Under the pieces are notes generated by a model that was given only the letters and a program-made list of their open reading frames with translations, searched no databases and had not been told where the DNA came from. DNA of 64,000 nt. Origin: an uncultured Eubacteriales bacterium. Lineage in GTDB: Bacteria; Bacillota; Clostridia; Oscillospirales; CAG-272. Location of the stretch: contig URAP01000005.1 in the NCBI GenBank assembly GCA_900545935.1, positions 20,316 through 84,315 of the forward strand, given 5' to 3'. Positions 51,873 through 61,147 of this stretch are shown here, in pieces. Each line of letters opens with the position of its first letter. Within the stretch, counting starts at the first letter, position 1. Made by a program: the position numbers and the translations under genes.

Positions 51873-53630
51873 TCAGATTCCCGTTATCTCCTTCATCGAC
51901 TCTCTTGCGGAGTCTACGAGCGCATCGAGTGCTGCCATATCGCCGCTCTCGGTATGGAAGAGATAATATATCTTGATCTTCGGCTCGGTTCCCGAGGGAC
52001 GGATAACCACCTTGTTGTCTCCCTCAAGGATATAATACAGCACATTCGACTCGGGACAGCCGGTGCCGCTCTCCGCTCCGGTGCGCAGATCGACAGCCTT
52101 GCCGGTCAGGTAGTCACGTATACCGATGACCTCGCTGCCGCCGACGGTCTTAGGCGGCTTGCTGCGCAGGCGCTCCATAAGCGCGCGCATACGCTCGGTT
52201 CCGTCGATGCCCTCCATATAAACATTGGAGGTTCTTTCGACGTAGAGACCGTAGCGGTCGTACATATCGAGCAGCGCCTGATATACCGTCTTTCCCTTGG
52301 TGTGGTAGTATGCAGCCATCTCGCAGAGCAGCACCGTTGCGGTAACCGCGTCCTTGTCGCGCAGGAAGGTTCCGCGCGCATAGCCGTTCGACTCCTCAAA
52401 GCCGAGCAAAAAGTCCTCGTCAGCCGATCTTCCGGTGCGCTCCTCGTAGTCGGACACGACCTTGCCTATGAATTTAAAGCCGGTAAGAACATCGTACAGC
52501 TGCACTCCGTTGCGGCGGCAGATCTCGGTGACCATGTCGGTGGAGACAATGGTCTTGACGGCAAACGCATGCTCGCTCAGCCGTCCGCACTCGCGGGAGG
52601 CGGTAATGATATAATCGAGCAGCATAGCGCCTATCTGATTTCCGGTAAGGGTGATGAACTGTCCGTCCGCGCCGCGGATCATAACGCCGGTACGGTCGGC
52701 ATCCGGGTCGTTGCCGATAATAAAGTCCGCGCCGCACTCATTTGCAAGACGGATAGCATGCTCGAATACCTCGGGCAGCTCGGGGTTCGGGAACGGTGTA
52801 GTCGAAAAATCGCCGCAGGGAGTCATCTGCTCATCGACGGTAACGATATGCTTCATACCGAGACGGCGCATAGCCTCCGGCACGAGCTTATAGCCGGTAC
52901 CGTACAGAGGGGTATAGACGACGCGAAGCTCATCGGCAGCCTCGGCGACCACCGAGGGATTGATGGGCTGACGCAGCACCTGCTCGAGGAACGCCTCGTC
53001 AGTCTCATCGCCGAGCAGCTCTATCATGCCGCTCTCGAGCGCACGCTCAAAGTCGCCCTCGGCATAGAGTACACCATCGAAGATATCGGTCTTTGCTATC
53101 TCTGCGGATACGGCATCCGCCTGCTCCGGTCCGAGCTGAGCGCCGTCCGACCAGTATGCCTTATATCCGTTATACTGCTTAGGATTGTGCGAGGCGGTGA
53201 TATTCACACCCGCTGTCGCGCCGAGTTTGCGCACCGCAAAGGACAGCTCCGGGGTAGGCTGAATAGAAGCGAAGAGATATACCTTGATCCCGTTGTTCGC
53301 CATGACCGCCGCAGTGGCGCGGGAGAAACGACGCGAATTGTGTCGGCTGTCGCAGCCTACCACAACGCCGCGCTTTACAGCGTCCTCTCCGCAGGCACGG
53401 ATGTACGCGGCAAAGCCCTGTGTCGCCTGCGTAACGGTATAGATATTCATATTATGCATGCCCATAGCCATCGTACCGCGAAGTCCCGCCGTACCGAAGC
53501 TGAGCAGCGAGCTGAAGCGCTCCTTTATCTCGTCCTCATTGCCTCGCAGAGCCTCAAGCTCCGCTCTCTCGCTCTCTCCGAGCTTATTCGACGCGAGCCA
53601 GCGCTCGTAGTTCTTCATGAATTCTTCCAA
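51873..53630 (-). CDS. pgm: Phosphoglucomutase/phosphomannomutase
   Basis: 585 residues, interconverting hexose 1- and 6-phosphates. The active serine is in TASHNPKQYNGYKAYWSDGA; the metal loop is in IIGNDPDADRTGVMIR; sugar specificity lies in LLGFEESNGYARGTF; and the phosphate-binding loop is VIRPSGTEPKIKIYY. All four domains are present. A TTG start at 53630 has AGGAG 9 bases upstream; the ATG at 53618 is an alternative. This length is typical for the PgcA type of Firmicutes. Confidence 0.95.
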   Translation of the reverse strand: MEEFMKNYERWLASNKLGESERAELEALRGNEDEIKERFSSLLSFGTAGLRGTMAMGMHNMNIYTVTQATQGFAAYIRACGEDAVKRGVVVGCDSRHNSRRFSRATAAVMANNGIKVYLFASIQPTPELSFAVRKLGATAGVNITASHNPKQYNGYKAYWSDGAQLGPEQADAVSAEIAKTDIFDGVLYAEGDFERALESGMIELLGDETDEAFLEQVLRQPINPSVVAEAADELRVVYTPLYGTGYKLVPEAMRRLGMKHIVTVDEQMTPCGDFSTTPFPNPELPEVFEHAIRLANECGADFIIGNDPDADRTGVMIRGADGQFITLTGNQIGAMLLDYIITASRECGRLSEHAFAVKTIVSTDMVTEICRRNGVQLYDVLTGFKFIGKVVSDYEERTGRSADEDFLLGFEESNGYARGTFLRDKDAVTATVLLCEMAAYYHTKGKTVYQALLDMYDRYGLYVERTSNVYMEGIDGTERMRALMERLRSKPPKTVGGSEVIGIRDYLTGKAVDLRTGAESGTGCPESNVLYYILEGDNKVVIRPSGTEPKIKIYYLFHTESGDMAALDALVDSARESMKEITGI

Positions 53631-53792
53631 TGTTTTTTCTCCTATTAACGGTAAATGGGATTAAGATATTTTTTATATATACGGTCGGAGTATCGCCCCG
53701 ACATCGCAGCATATTGATAGTGCCGAGCCATGCGGCAAAACCGATCCCGCGCAGAAAGCGCCCGCGCTCCGCATCACGGCTAAATGTACGGT

Positions 53793-54821
53793 CTACATCG
53801 CACCGGAGATATCCCGCTCCGCCGAGCGGTAAAAGCCGACGGGCGCATAGTCCCGCTTTTCGAGCAGCAGGAGCAGTCCGAGCAGCTCCGCACTGCGTTC
53901 ACCGCCCTCCGGCACCCCGAAGCGCAGGCTGTGCAGCAGACGTGTACTGTCATACTCCGTGCGGTGCGAATCCGCACGGCTGAGCGGAAGCCCGAGCATA
54001 CGCGCAGCGGCTATTATCTGCTCGGTCCCGATGCCGCTCTCATCCGAGTGCAGCTCGTAGCTGAGCGCGCCGTCCCCCGCCGAGCCTATTCGGCAGCAGC
54101 TGCGGCGAAGCAGTGCAAACACCATCCCGCGCGGCATAAGCGACACGGTCATGGCAATATGCAGATCATATCGTCGGATAAGCCGTTCAGCCCCCGACAG
54201 CCGTCCCTCGGACAGATCCTCTATCGGGAGGATGCAGTACTGAGCCGAGCCCTGCTCCACCTCTCCGCACGCCTGCTCCGGGCTGCCGCTGTACACGCGC
54301 GTAAAGCCGTCCGGCGCGGTGCAGAGATATGGGGTAAAGAACTCTGCGGCAAGGTCGGAATAGCCGTTCTGCATATAGCATACGCGCACAAGCTCGGTGG
54401 GCGATATATACGCGCCGAGCAGCCCGTCCGGGCAGACGGCGGCAAGCCCGCGCTCGCAGAGAGCGCCGTACAGTCCGCGGACAAGCGTCACACGGTCATA
54501 TATGCCGAGCAGCTCCGGCGCGCCTATCGGATTCACGCCGTCACGCAGCGACCGTGGCGGAAACAGCTCCGACGCACTGCCGCAAAGCGATGCCGTCAGG
54601 CGCTGCGCCGTTTCGCGATAGCTCTCGGACAGTGCGCCGAGGCTCGGCTCCGGCAGCGAACGAACAAGCGAATAGGCAAGTTCATACAGATGAGCCTCCC
54701 GCCGCTGTGCCGCCGATGCAAGCACACGGTCAAGCTCCCCGAGATTGTCGAGGCTGACCCCGATATCTCCGGCATCATCCGCTGTGCCGCCGCCGAATAT
54801 CATCCCGCTGTCATACGGCAT
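53793..54821 (-). CDS. Prephenate dehydratase-like domain protein (unknown)
   Basis: 342 residues from the ATG at 54821 (GGGAGGG site). The N-terminal third is helical and resembles chorismate-mutase-like or linker helices (VSLDNLGELDRVLASAAQRR). The middle has a periplasmic-binding-like pattern (RVYSGSPEQACGEVEQGSAQ, then YCILPIEDLSEG) like the regulatory and substrate lobes of prephenate dehydratase, but I see no catalytic TRF motif. It is therefore probably not an active PheA. It may be a sensor or a degenerate relative. It stands alone between pgm and htpG. Confidence 0.5.
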   Translation of the reverse strand: MPYDSGMIFGGGTADDAGDIGVSLDNLGELDRVLASAAQRREAHLYELAYSLVRSLPEPSLGALSESYRETAQRLTASLCGSASELFPPRSLRDGVNPIGAPELLGIYDRVTLVRGLYGALCERGLAAVCPDGLLGAYISPTELVRVCYMQNGYSDLAAEFFTPYLCTAPDGFTRVYSGSPEQACGEVEQGSAQYCILPIEDLSEGRLSGAERLIRRYDLHIAMTVSLMPRGMVFALLRRSCCRIGSAGDGALSYELHSDESGIGTEQIIAAARMLGLPLSRADSHRTEYDSTRLLHSLRFGVPEGGERSAELLGLLLLLEKRDYAPVGFYRSAERDISGAM

Positions 54822-54915
54822 ATTACCCTCCCGATATATCACATTGCCCGTATCAAGGCTCCGTCACGCAGGCAGTCAGCGCCGTATCGCCGCACAAAGC
54901 GGCGCGCTGCCCGAA

Positions 54916-56898
54916 TCACTTGTTTTCGCCGAGGATATCCTCCTCAAGCAGCGAGAAGCTGCCGCTGAGGAAGTTCTTAAGTTCCTCTGCACTGAGCTGT
55001 CTCTGAGCGAGCAGCGCAAGCGTATATACCTGCTTTGCAACACGCTCGCTGTGCTCGTTCGCACCCGCCTCGGCTGCATCGCCGAGCGCGCGTATCAGTT
55101 TGCTGTTCGAGTTGAGCACGAGCGTCGCGTCGAGCGGCATGCTCATTCCGCCGTCCTCTCCGCCGGACATACGGTACATACGCATCATATCATCCATGCG
55201 GCGGGTCTGCTCGGAGATGTTGAGCAGCGCGGGAACAGACTCGTCGCGCAGCGCCTCGCAGCGAACGGTCAGGCGGTCGCTGCCGCTGACCTTCTTAAAC
55301 AGCTCCTCGAGCGCCTTATTCTCATACTTTTCGCCGTCGCCCTTGAGCGCGTCGGCAACGTCTGCGTCGATACGGACAAACTTTACATTACGGTCGCTCT
55401 CGATGACGTTGATATACTGCGTATCAAGGACCTTATCGAGCAGCGCCACCTCTATGCCCTCGCTCTCGAACATCGAGATATACTGAGCCTGAGCCGCCTT
55501 GTCGGTCGCATAGTAGACGGTGTTCTCGTGCTTTGCCTTTGCCGCCTCGAGATACTCGTCCACGGTGCGGAAGCCGCCGGAGGTCAGGGGCAGGAGCAGC
55601 GCGCTCTTTACGCGGTCATAGAACTTTCTGTCGCGCAGGCAGGCATACTCTACGAACACCTTGAGATCGCTCCAGAGCTTTTCGTACGCCTCGCGGTCGG
55701 TATTGAACATTCCGGTGAGCTTGTCGCAGACCTTCTTTACGATGTGCGCCGAGACCTTGGAAACGTATGCGTTATTCTGAAGATAGGAACGCGAGACGTT
55801 CAGCGGCAGCTCGGGGCAGTCGAGCACGCCCTTGAGCATGAGCATGTACTCGGGAATTACCTCCTTGATATTGTCGGCGACGAACACCTGATTGTAGTAG
55901 AGCTTGACCTGACCCTCAAGGCTCTCAAATTCGCTGCCGATGCGCGGGAAGTAGAGTATGCCCTTGAAGTTGAGCGGGTAGTCGGCATTGATGTGGATGT
56001 GGAAAAGCGGCTCCTTCCAGTCGTGGAATACGCGGGTGTAAAACTCCTTGTAGTCCTCCTCGGTGCAGTCGGACGGACGGCGCTGCCAGAGCGGATTTGT
56101 ATCGTTTATCGGCTTCTCCTCATGCTCGTGACCGGAGCACTCGTCGCAGGAGCAGCCGTCGCCGTGCTCGTGCTCATCCTTGTCACCGTCCTTGCCTTCA
56201 GCCTTTGCCTCGGCAGCCTTCTTTGCCTCTTCTTCAAGCTCCGCCTTGGTCTTAACCGATTCAAAGTAGATCGGAACGGGCATGAAAGAGCAATACTTAT
56301 CGAGGATATCGCGCAGCTTGAGCTCGCTCAGATACTCGCTGCCCTCCTCGCTGACGTGCATGATAACGTCGGTGCCTCTGCCCTCGCGCTCGCCCTCGCT
56401 CATCTCATAGTCTCCCGCCTCGGAGCAGACCCATCTGACGGCGGGAGCGCCGGTGTACGAGCGGGTAATGAGCTCTACGCTGTCGCTGACCATGAAGGCG
56501 GAATAGAAGCCCAGACCGAAATGTCCGATGATTCCGGGCGCACCGCCCTCGGTGTTTTCATACTTGGAGATAAAATCCACAGCACCCGACAGAGCTATCT
56601 GACAGATAAATTTTTCTACCTCCTCGCGGTTCATGCCGATACCGTTATCAGAGACGGTAATCGTGCGCGCGTCGCGGTCAAGGCGAACATCTATGCGAAA
56701 CTCGCTGTCGTCAAGATCGCGTACCTCGCCGAGCGAGGAAAGACGGCGCAGCTTAGTAACCGCATCGCATGCGTTTGAAACTATCTCGCGGAGGAATATC
56801 TCCTTCTCGCTGTACAGCCATCTCTTGATAACGGGGAATATATGCTCCGCCTCGACAGTAATGCCGCCCTTTGTTATGTTTTCGTTTTCTGCTGACAT
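54916..56898 (-). CDS. htpG: Molecular chaperone HtpG (Hsp90)
   Basis: 660 residues. The N-terminal GHKL ATPase has the start VEAEHIFPVIKRWLYSEKEI, SNACDAVTKL, and the nucleotide-binding DNGIGMNREEVEKFI and GHFGLGFYSAFMV. The middle domain (FHIHINADYPLNFKGILYFP) and C-terminal dimerisation domain follow. A charged linker (EEEAKKAAEAKAEGKDGDKD, then a His/Cys/Asp-rich stretch) has C-D-E-C spacing that could bind metal. The ATG chosen at 56898 has the best site spacing (AAAGG); 56907 is an alternative. Confidence 0.96.
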   Translation of the reverse strand: MSAENENITKGGITVEAEHIFPVIKRWLYSEKEIFLREIVSNACDAVTKLRRLSSLGEVRDLDDSEFRIDVRLDRDARTITVSDNGIGMNREEVEKFICQIALSGAVDFISKYENTEGGAPGIIGHFGLGFYSAFMVSDSVELITRSYTGAPAVRWVCSEAGDYEMSEGEREGRGTDVIMHVSEEGSEYLSELKLRDILDKYCSFMPVPIYFESVKTKAELEEEAKKAAEAKAEGKDGDKDEHEHGDGCSCDECSGHEHEEKPINDTNPLWQRRPSDCTEEDYKEFYTRVFHDWKEPLFHIHINADYPLNFKGILYFPRIGSEFESLEGQVKLYYNQVFVADNIKEVIPEYMLMLKGVLDCPELPLNVSRSYLQNNAYVSKVSAHIVKKVCDKLTGMFNTDREAYEKLWSDLKVFVEYACLRDRKFYDRVKSALLLPLTSGGFRTVDEYLEAAKAKHENTVYYATDKAAQAQYISMFESEGIEVALLDKVLDTQYINVIESDRNVKFVRIDADVADALKGDGEKYENKALEELFKKVSGSDRLTVRCEALRDESVPALLNISEQTRRMDDMMRMYRMSGGEDGGMSMPLDATLVLNSNSKLIRALGDAAEAGANEHSERVAKQVYTLALLAQRQLSAEELKNFLSGSFSLLEEDILGENK

Positions 56899-57113
56899 AT
56901 TCATCATACCTTTCTTTTAACGATCATCCGCCCGGATCGATGCCGGGCAATAATATATATTTGTGTCACCTGCAATATGACGGTGATAGCTTATTCGGCG
57001 GCTGCACGGAGACCGTCCGGTGCGAGCCGTTTTTTGTACGCCGTTTTATGTGCGCCTCTGCACGATGCCTTTCGCCGCACAGTCCCGCCCGCGCTCTATG
57101 TCCGACGCGGACG

Positions 57114-57977
57114 CTACGTCTGCTCCTTCTGTCCGCCCGAGGACTGTGCAAGACGCAGACTGTGCCAAAAGTCGAGCGTTTCAAAGCCGCGCTCAAGCTG
57201 ATTGCAGAGATAATTCTCACACACCGCACCGAGCTGAGCCGCGACCGCGCCCTCCGCCTCAAATGAAAGAAAGCGTTTTATCGGTGCCGCCGCGATAAAG
57301 CGCAGCAGTCCGAGTAGCTCCGGCGAGAGCGAGAACGACGCGGCAGCGCCTCTGCGCTCCTCCTCGGTGCGCGAGATCAGACTCTGATTTATATCCTCGC
57401 GGATAGCGCGCTCGACGCATTTCTCGCAGCGCAGCGTTCCGCCCGCAAGATCGAGCAGCATGTACGGCGAGTCTACCGCGCCGCATTCGGCGCAGCCGTC
57501 GAGATCCGGTGCAAAGCCGGACAGCGCCATAGCCTTAAATTCAAAGGCTGCTTTGATGAGCGACTGCGGGCGCAGGTCGGTCATTATTGCATACAGCGAG
57601 TTCAGCAGCAGCCGCAGCATGTCCGCCGCGCCGTCCGCATTACCGTCGGGAAACAGCTCGCAGCAGATGCTGAAGAAATACTGCGCGAGCGCAAAGCCCT
57701 CGATATCGAGCCTTATCGGGTAGAACACCTCGATAGGCGATGCCTCGCGCAGCCACCGCCGCCCCTCACGCTCGTAAAAGGTCAGCTCGCTGTAACACAT
57801 CAGCTGCGCGGAGGTAATTAAATGGCTCTTGATGCTCCTTGCGCCCTTTGCCATTATCGGTATCCTGCCGTACTCCGCAGTCATGACCGAGAGCAGCTTG
57901 TCGGTCTCGCCGAGCAGCACCTCGCGCACAACAAGCCCGCGAACACGAAGCTCGGTAGTATGGCTTTTTTCTCTCAT
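57114..57977 (-). CDS. recO: DNA repair protein RecO
   Basis: 287 residues from the ATG at 57977 with a CGGAG site; the frame is open further upstream without a site. The N-terminal OB fold (ELRVRGLVVREVLLGETDKL) is followed by a helical domain and a zinc site (CAECGAV...LRCEKC). RecO loads RecA on SSB-coated DNA. It lies downstream of era, a common Firmicutes order. Confidence 0.93.
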   Translation of the reverse strand: MREKSHTTELRVRGLVVREVLLGETDKLLSVMTAEYGRIPIMAKGARSIKSHLITSAQLMCYSELTFYEREGRRWLREASPIEVFYPIRLDIEGFALAQYFFSICCELFPDGNADGAADMLRLLLNSLYAIMTDLRPQSLIKAAFEFKAMALSGFAPDLDGCAECGAVDSPYMLLDLAGGTLRCEKCVERAIREDINQSLISRTEEERRGAAASFSLSPELLGLLRFIAAAPIKRFLSFEAEGAVAAQLGAVCENYLCNQLERGFETLDFWHSLRLAQSSGGQKEQT

Positions 57978-58079
57978 GGCATTACTCCGCAGACATAGCG
58001 CCGTGGCGCCGATTATTCCGGTATATCCGCGCAGCGGCATACGGTACGGTCATGTTCTGCCGCCGTGCCGGGTCGCCGC

Positions 58080-58976
58080 TTACTCGAAATCATGTTTGAG
58101 ATCGTAGCCGAAATCGCCGAGATAGTAGTCGCTGTCGCGCCACTTCTCCTTTACCTTGACCCATAGATCAAGATGCACCTTGACCCCGAAAAACGCCTCA
58201 AGATCCTCGCGGGCATACGAGCCTATCTTCTTTATCATCTCGCCTCCGTGGCCGATGATGATGCGCTTGTGTGCCTCGCGCTCGCAGTATATCTCGGCGC
58301 GGACGCGTATCAGTGTGCCCTCGTCGACAAACTCCTCTATTACGACGGCGGTGCCGTGCGGGACCTCGTCGGAGAGCAGGCGCAGCATCTTCTCGCGAAT
58401 CGTCTCGGAGACGAGACGGCGCTCGGTCTGATCGGTCGCGATGTCGCCGGGAAAGAACCACGGACCCTCGGAGAGAAATTTTTCAGCCTCACCGAGCACC
58501 TCGTCAACGCCCTTTCCGCGCACTGCGGAGGTCGGAACGACTGCGTCGAGCTCGAACTCCTCGCTGTATGCCGCAATGGTCTCCGCGATGCGAACGGCGT
58601 TCGAGCGGTCGGTCTTGTTGATAACGAGAATTATCGGCGTGCCCGATGCGCTCAGTCTGCGCAGGATGTCGCGCTCGATATCGCCCACTCTCGGTTCCGG
58701 CTCGACGACGACAATTGCGCCGTCGGTCTGCCCGATGGTATGATCGACCGCGCCGACCATGTATTTGCCGAGCTTTGTTCGCGGAGCGTGCATGCCGGGT
58801 GTGTCGATAAAAACGAACTGATCCTCGCCGCGCGAGAGAATGCCGGTTATGCGGTTTCGCGTCGTCTGCGGCTTTGAGGACACTATGGTGATCTTTTCGC
58901 CCACCATGGCGTTTACGAGTGTCGATTTTCCGACGTTCGGTCTGCCGAGTACGGCAATAAAGCCTGTTCTTGTCAT
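58080..58976 (-). CDS. era: GTPase Era
   Basis: 298 residues. The G domain shows GRPNVGKSTLVNAMVGEK, the DTPGMHAPRTKLG switch and NKTD. The C-terminal KH domain (AEIYCEREAHKRIIIGHGGE, then MIKKIGSYAREDLE) binds 16S rRNA. Era acts in small-subunit assembly. It has a GAAAGG site. The order era-recO matches many Firmicutes. Confidence 0.97.
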   Translation of the reverse strand: MTRTGFIAVLGRPNVGKSTLVNAMVGEKITIVSSKPQTTRNRITGILSRGEDQFVFIDTPGMHAPRTKLGKYMVGAVDHTIGQTDGAIVVVEPEPRVGDIERDILRRLSASGTPIILVINKTDRSNAVRIAETIAAYSEEFELDAVVPTSAVRGKGVDEVLGEAEKFLSEGPWFFPGDIATDQTERRLVSETIREKMLRLLSDEVPHGTAVVIEEFVDEGTLIRVRAEIYCEREAHKRIIIGHGGEMIKKIGSYAREDLEAFFGVKVHLDLWVKVKEKWRDSDYYLGDFGYDLKHDFE

Positions 58977-59019
58977 AGAGTAAATTTGCCTTTCCGTTTT
59001 TTATAGGTAGTCTCCCGAC

Positions 59020-60420
59020 TCAGTCGCGGGAATTGAAAGCGCAAAGCGCAAGATGCGTCATATAGAGGTCGACCTTTGAGATGGTCTCGTAGGGTGCGTG
59101 CATAGAGAGCACCGGAACACCGAGGTCTACGGTGTTGATGCCGTGGCGAGCAATATATGCAGCGACTGTACCGCCGCCGCCCGCGTCGACCTTGCCGAGC
59201 TCGGCAGTCTGCCATACGACGCCCGCGCCGTCGAGTATGCGGCGGATCCTGCCGACAAACTCGGCGGATGCATCGCTCGTACCGTACTTTCCTCGGCTGC
59301 CGGTGTACTTATTCATCACAACGCCGCCGCCCATTACAGCCGCATTTCTGCGGTCATAGACATCCGCATGCATCGGGTCAAATGCCGCGCTGACATCTGC
59401 GGAGAGACATGCAGAAGCAGCTCTTACGGCTGCATCCGACGCGCCGTAGGCATCCGAGATGGCATGGATAACATCTCCGAGCACATCGCTCTGCATTCCG
59501 GTAACACCGTCGCTTCCCGTCTCCTCCTTGTCCGCAAGGATGACGAGCATGGTGTGGCAGCTGTCCTTGCACTCAAACAGCGCCGTGAGCTCCGGATACG
59601 CGCATACGCGGTCGTCGTGACCGTATGCTCCGACCATCGAGCGGTCAAAGCCGATATCGCGCGCCTTGGCGGCGGGAACTGCGCTCAGCTCCGCGCTGAT
59701 AAAGTCCTCCTCGGTGATGCCGTAGCGCTCGGAGAGCAGCTTCATCGTCTCGAGCTTTACACGCTCGGAGACCTCGGTATCGGTGAACGGCTCGCTGCCG
59801 ATAAGCAGATTCATATTCTCGCCCTTGATGCCCTTGTTCATCGGCTGGGTCATCTGCTCCGAGGCAAGATGGATAAGCAGGTCCGGGATGGTAAAGAGCG
59901 GGTCGCTCTCGTCCTCGCCGACACACACATCCACCGTGCTGCCGTCCGCGCGGACGACAACGCCGTGCAGTGCGAGCGGGATAGTCACCCACTGGTACTT
60001 CTTGATACCGCCGTAATAATGAGTCTTGAAATACGAGAAGCCGCCCTCCTCAAAGAGAGGGTGCTGCTTGAGATCAAGGCGGGGTGAATCGACATGCGCC
60101 GCCGTTATGCGGATGCCGTCGCGCTCGATATCCTCGCTGCCGAGCGAAAAGAGATACAGCGACTTTCCGTAGTTGTTGTAGTAGTATTTTCCGCCGCGCT
60201 CGAGCTTTTCGCCGAAGCGGAACGGTCGGAAGCCCTCAGCCTCCGCCATTTCTATGCCGCGCTTTACCGCCTCGCGCTCGGTCTTTGCCGCATCGAGAAA
60301 CGCCTTGTAGCCCTCGGCATAGTCGCGCGCCTTCTGCGCGGTTCCCTCGGCACCGTCGTCATATGCATTCTTTGCCTTAAACAGCAGCTGCTCGCTGAGC
60401 TTCTTCGAGCTGTCCTCCAT
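59020..60420 (-). CDS. apeB: M18 family aminopeptidase (aspartyl aminopeptidase-like)
   Basis: 466 residues from the ATG at 60420, which has an AAGGGAGGAG site; longer readings lie before this site. Metal-binding motifs of M18 are present: RITAAHVDSPRLDLK with the first His, ILADKEETGSDGVTGMQSDV, AFDPMHADVYDRRNAAVMGG, and VDAGGGGTVAAYIARHGINT. M18 enzymes remove N-terminal acidic residues from peptides. It is driven by the promoter at 60580-60608. Confidence 0.92.
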   Translation of the reverse strand: MEDSSKKLSEQLLFKAKNAYDDGAEGTAQKARDYAEGYKAFLDAAKTEREAVKRGIEMAEAEGFRPFRFGEKLERGGKYYYNNYGKSLYLFSLGSEDIERDGIRITAAHVDSPRLDLKQHPLFEEGGFSYFKTHYYGGIKKYQWVTIPLALHGVVVRADGSTVDVCVGEDESDPLFTIPDLLIHLASEQMTQPMNKGIKGENMNLLIGSEPFTDTEVSERVKLETMKLLSERYGITEEDFISAELSAVPAAKARDIGFDRSMVGAYGHDDRVCAYPELTALFECKDSCHTMLVILADKEETGSDGVTGMQSDVLGDVIHAISDAYGASDAAVRAASACLSADVSAAFDPMHADVYDRRNAAVMGGGVVMNKYTGSRGKYGTSDASAEFVGRIRRILDGAGVVWQTAELGKVDAGGGGTVAAYIARHGINTVDLGVPVLSMHAPYETISKVDLYMTHLALCAFNSRD

Positions 60421-60579
60421 GATAATTCTCCTCCCTTTTGCCGTGCGGTCGGTACTGCCCGAGCCGCCCGTTCGATGCGGCACATAAGTGCCGCAAAAAG
60501 TCACCGAAAGCCGAGCTTTTTCGCCCGCCGGTTTCGAGTTCGTACATATTATTATTGTGCCTATGATAAACACTTAAAC

Positions 60580-60608
60580 ATTTTAATACATCCCCGCCCT
60601 TTTGTCAA
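60580..60608 (-). promoter_or_regulatory. Promoter of the aminopeptidase gene
   Basis: On the minus strand TTGACA (60603-60608), a 17-base spacer and TAAAAT (60580-60585). The leader to the ATG at 60420 is about 155 bases. Confidence 0.8.
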
Positions 60609-60808
60609 GGAAAATACCTCCTATGTAATTAAAGGCGGGCAAAAATTTTGTCCGCTCTGCGAGACTTTCGTTTGCACCACGCCGACGCGGTGAGGTTTTT
60701 TCTCGAAAGACCTCTGAAAAAGCCGATTCGGTATGTTCGTGTGATGCAGTATGTGCCGCGCCAAAGCGGGCGGGTGTAATAGGATGAAGGTTGTTTTCAG
60801 ATGAAAAG

Positions 60809-60969
60809 GTTAAATCTCGCTGCCGCGGTCGATGGTGCTTGGAAAGGAGATGCGGTTGTTTGCTTTGTCTGTGTCAAAGCGGGATCAATTACGCTCTTGC
60901 GGTCGTAGTTTATAGATATTCTTTTCAATTGTTTGTTCTTTTCCACTTTCTTTTTACGCGAAAAAGCCA
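60809..60969 (+). repeat. R2 repeat, copy B
   Basis: Matches the minus strand of 47019-47175 along most of its length. Differences are spread out, and the reading frame of copy A is interrupted here by a TAG and lacks the ATG. It ends in CTTTTT-ACGCG-AAAAAG, a shorter form of the hairpin at the end of copy A. Confidence 0.6.
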
Positions 60970-60988
60970 CCCCTTCGGGTGACTTTTT
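60961..60988 (+). terminator. Terminator-like hairpin after R2 copy B
   Basis: AAAAAG-CACCC pairs with GGGTG-CTTTTT with one mismatch, closing on a short CTTC loop, and ends in a T-run. It would stop transcription coming through R2 copy B on the plus strand. Confidence 0.7.
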
Positions 60989-61001
60989 CAACAATCTGAA
61001 G

Positions 61002-61027
61002 CTCCCCATGCTGCGCAGCATGGGGAG
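61002..61027. repeat. 26-bp perfect palindrome
   Basis: CTCCCCATGCTGC and its exact complement follow without a spacer. No T-run is present on either side, so this is not a typical terminator. It lies between R2 copy B and the end of the ABC transporter operon, about 120 bases beyond the ATPase stop. Confidence 0.75.
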
Positions 61028-61147
61028 TTGAATCATTTTCGCTTGCTTTTTTCAATCTTGCTGCTTGTCAGCGGAGCACATTATTATTACGGCACCGCGG
61101 TTCTGTTTATTTCGATCAAACAGATGCAAATGCCGACCTGCTGCGTG

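Larger units (their letters stand above)
60421..61147. other. Intergenic block with promoter, R2 copy and hairpins
   Basis: About 730 bases without a supportable gene. From left to right: the aminopeptidase leader and promoter (to 60608), a stretch of unremarkable sequence, the R2 copy B (60809-60969), a terminator-like hairpin (60961-60988), and a 26-bp perfect palindrome (61002-61027). The rest up to the ABC transporter holds nothing I recognise. Confidence 0.6.

Noticed and set aside
51954..53648. 564-codon plus-strand frame opposite the phosphohexomutase
   Set aside because: Shadow of a conserved gene whose motifs are all on the other strand; no family resemblance.
54745..56778. 677-codon plus-strand frame opposite htpG
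   Set aside because: The htpG frame carries every Hsp90 motif; the antisense frame shows none and is a codon-usage artefact.
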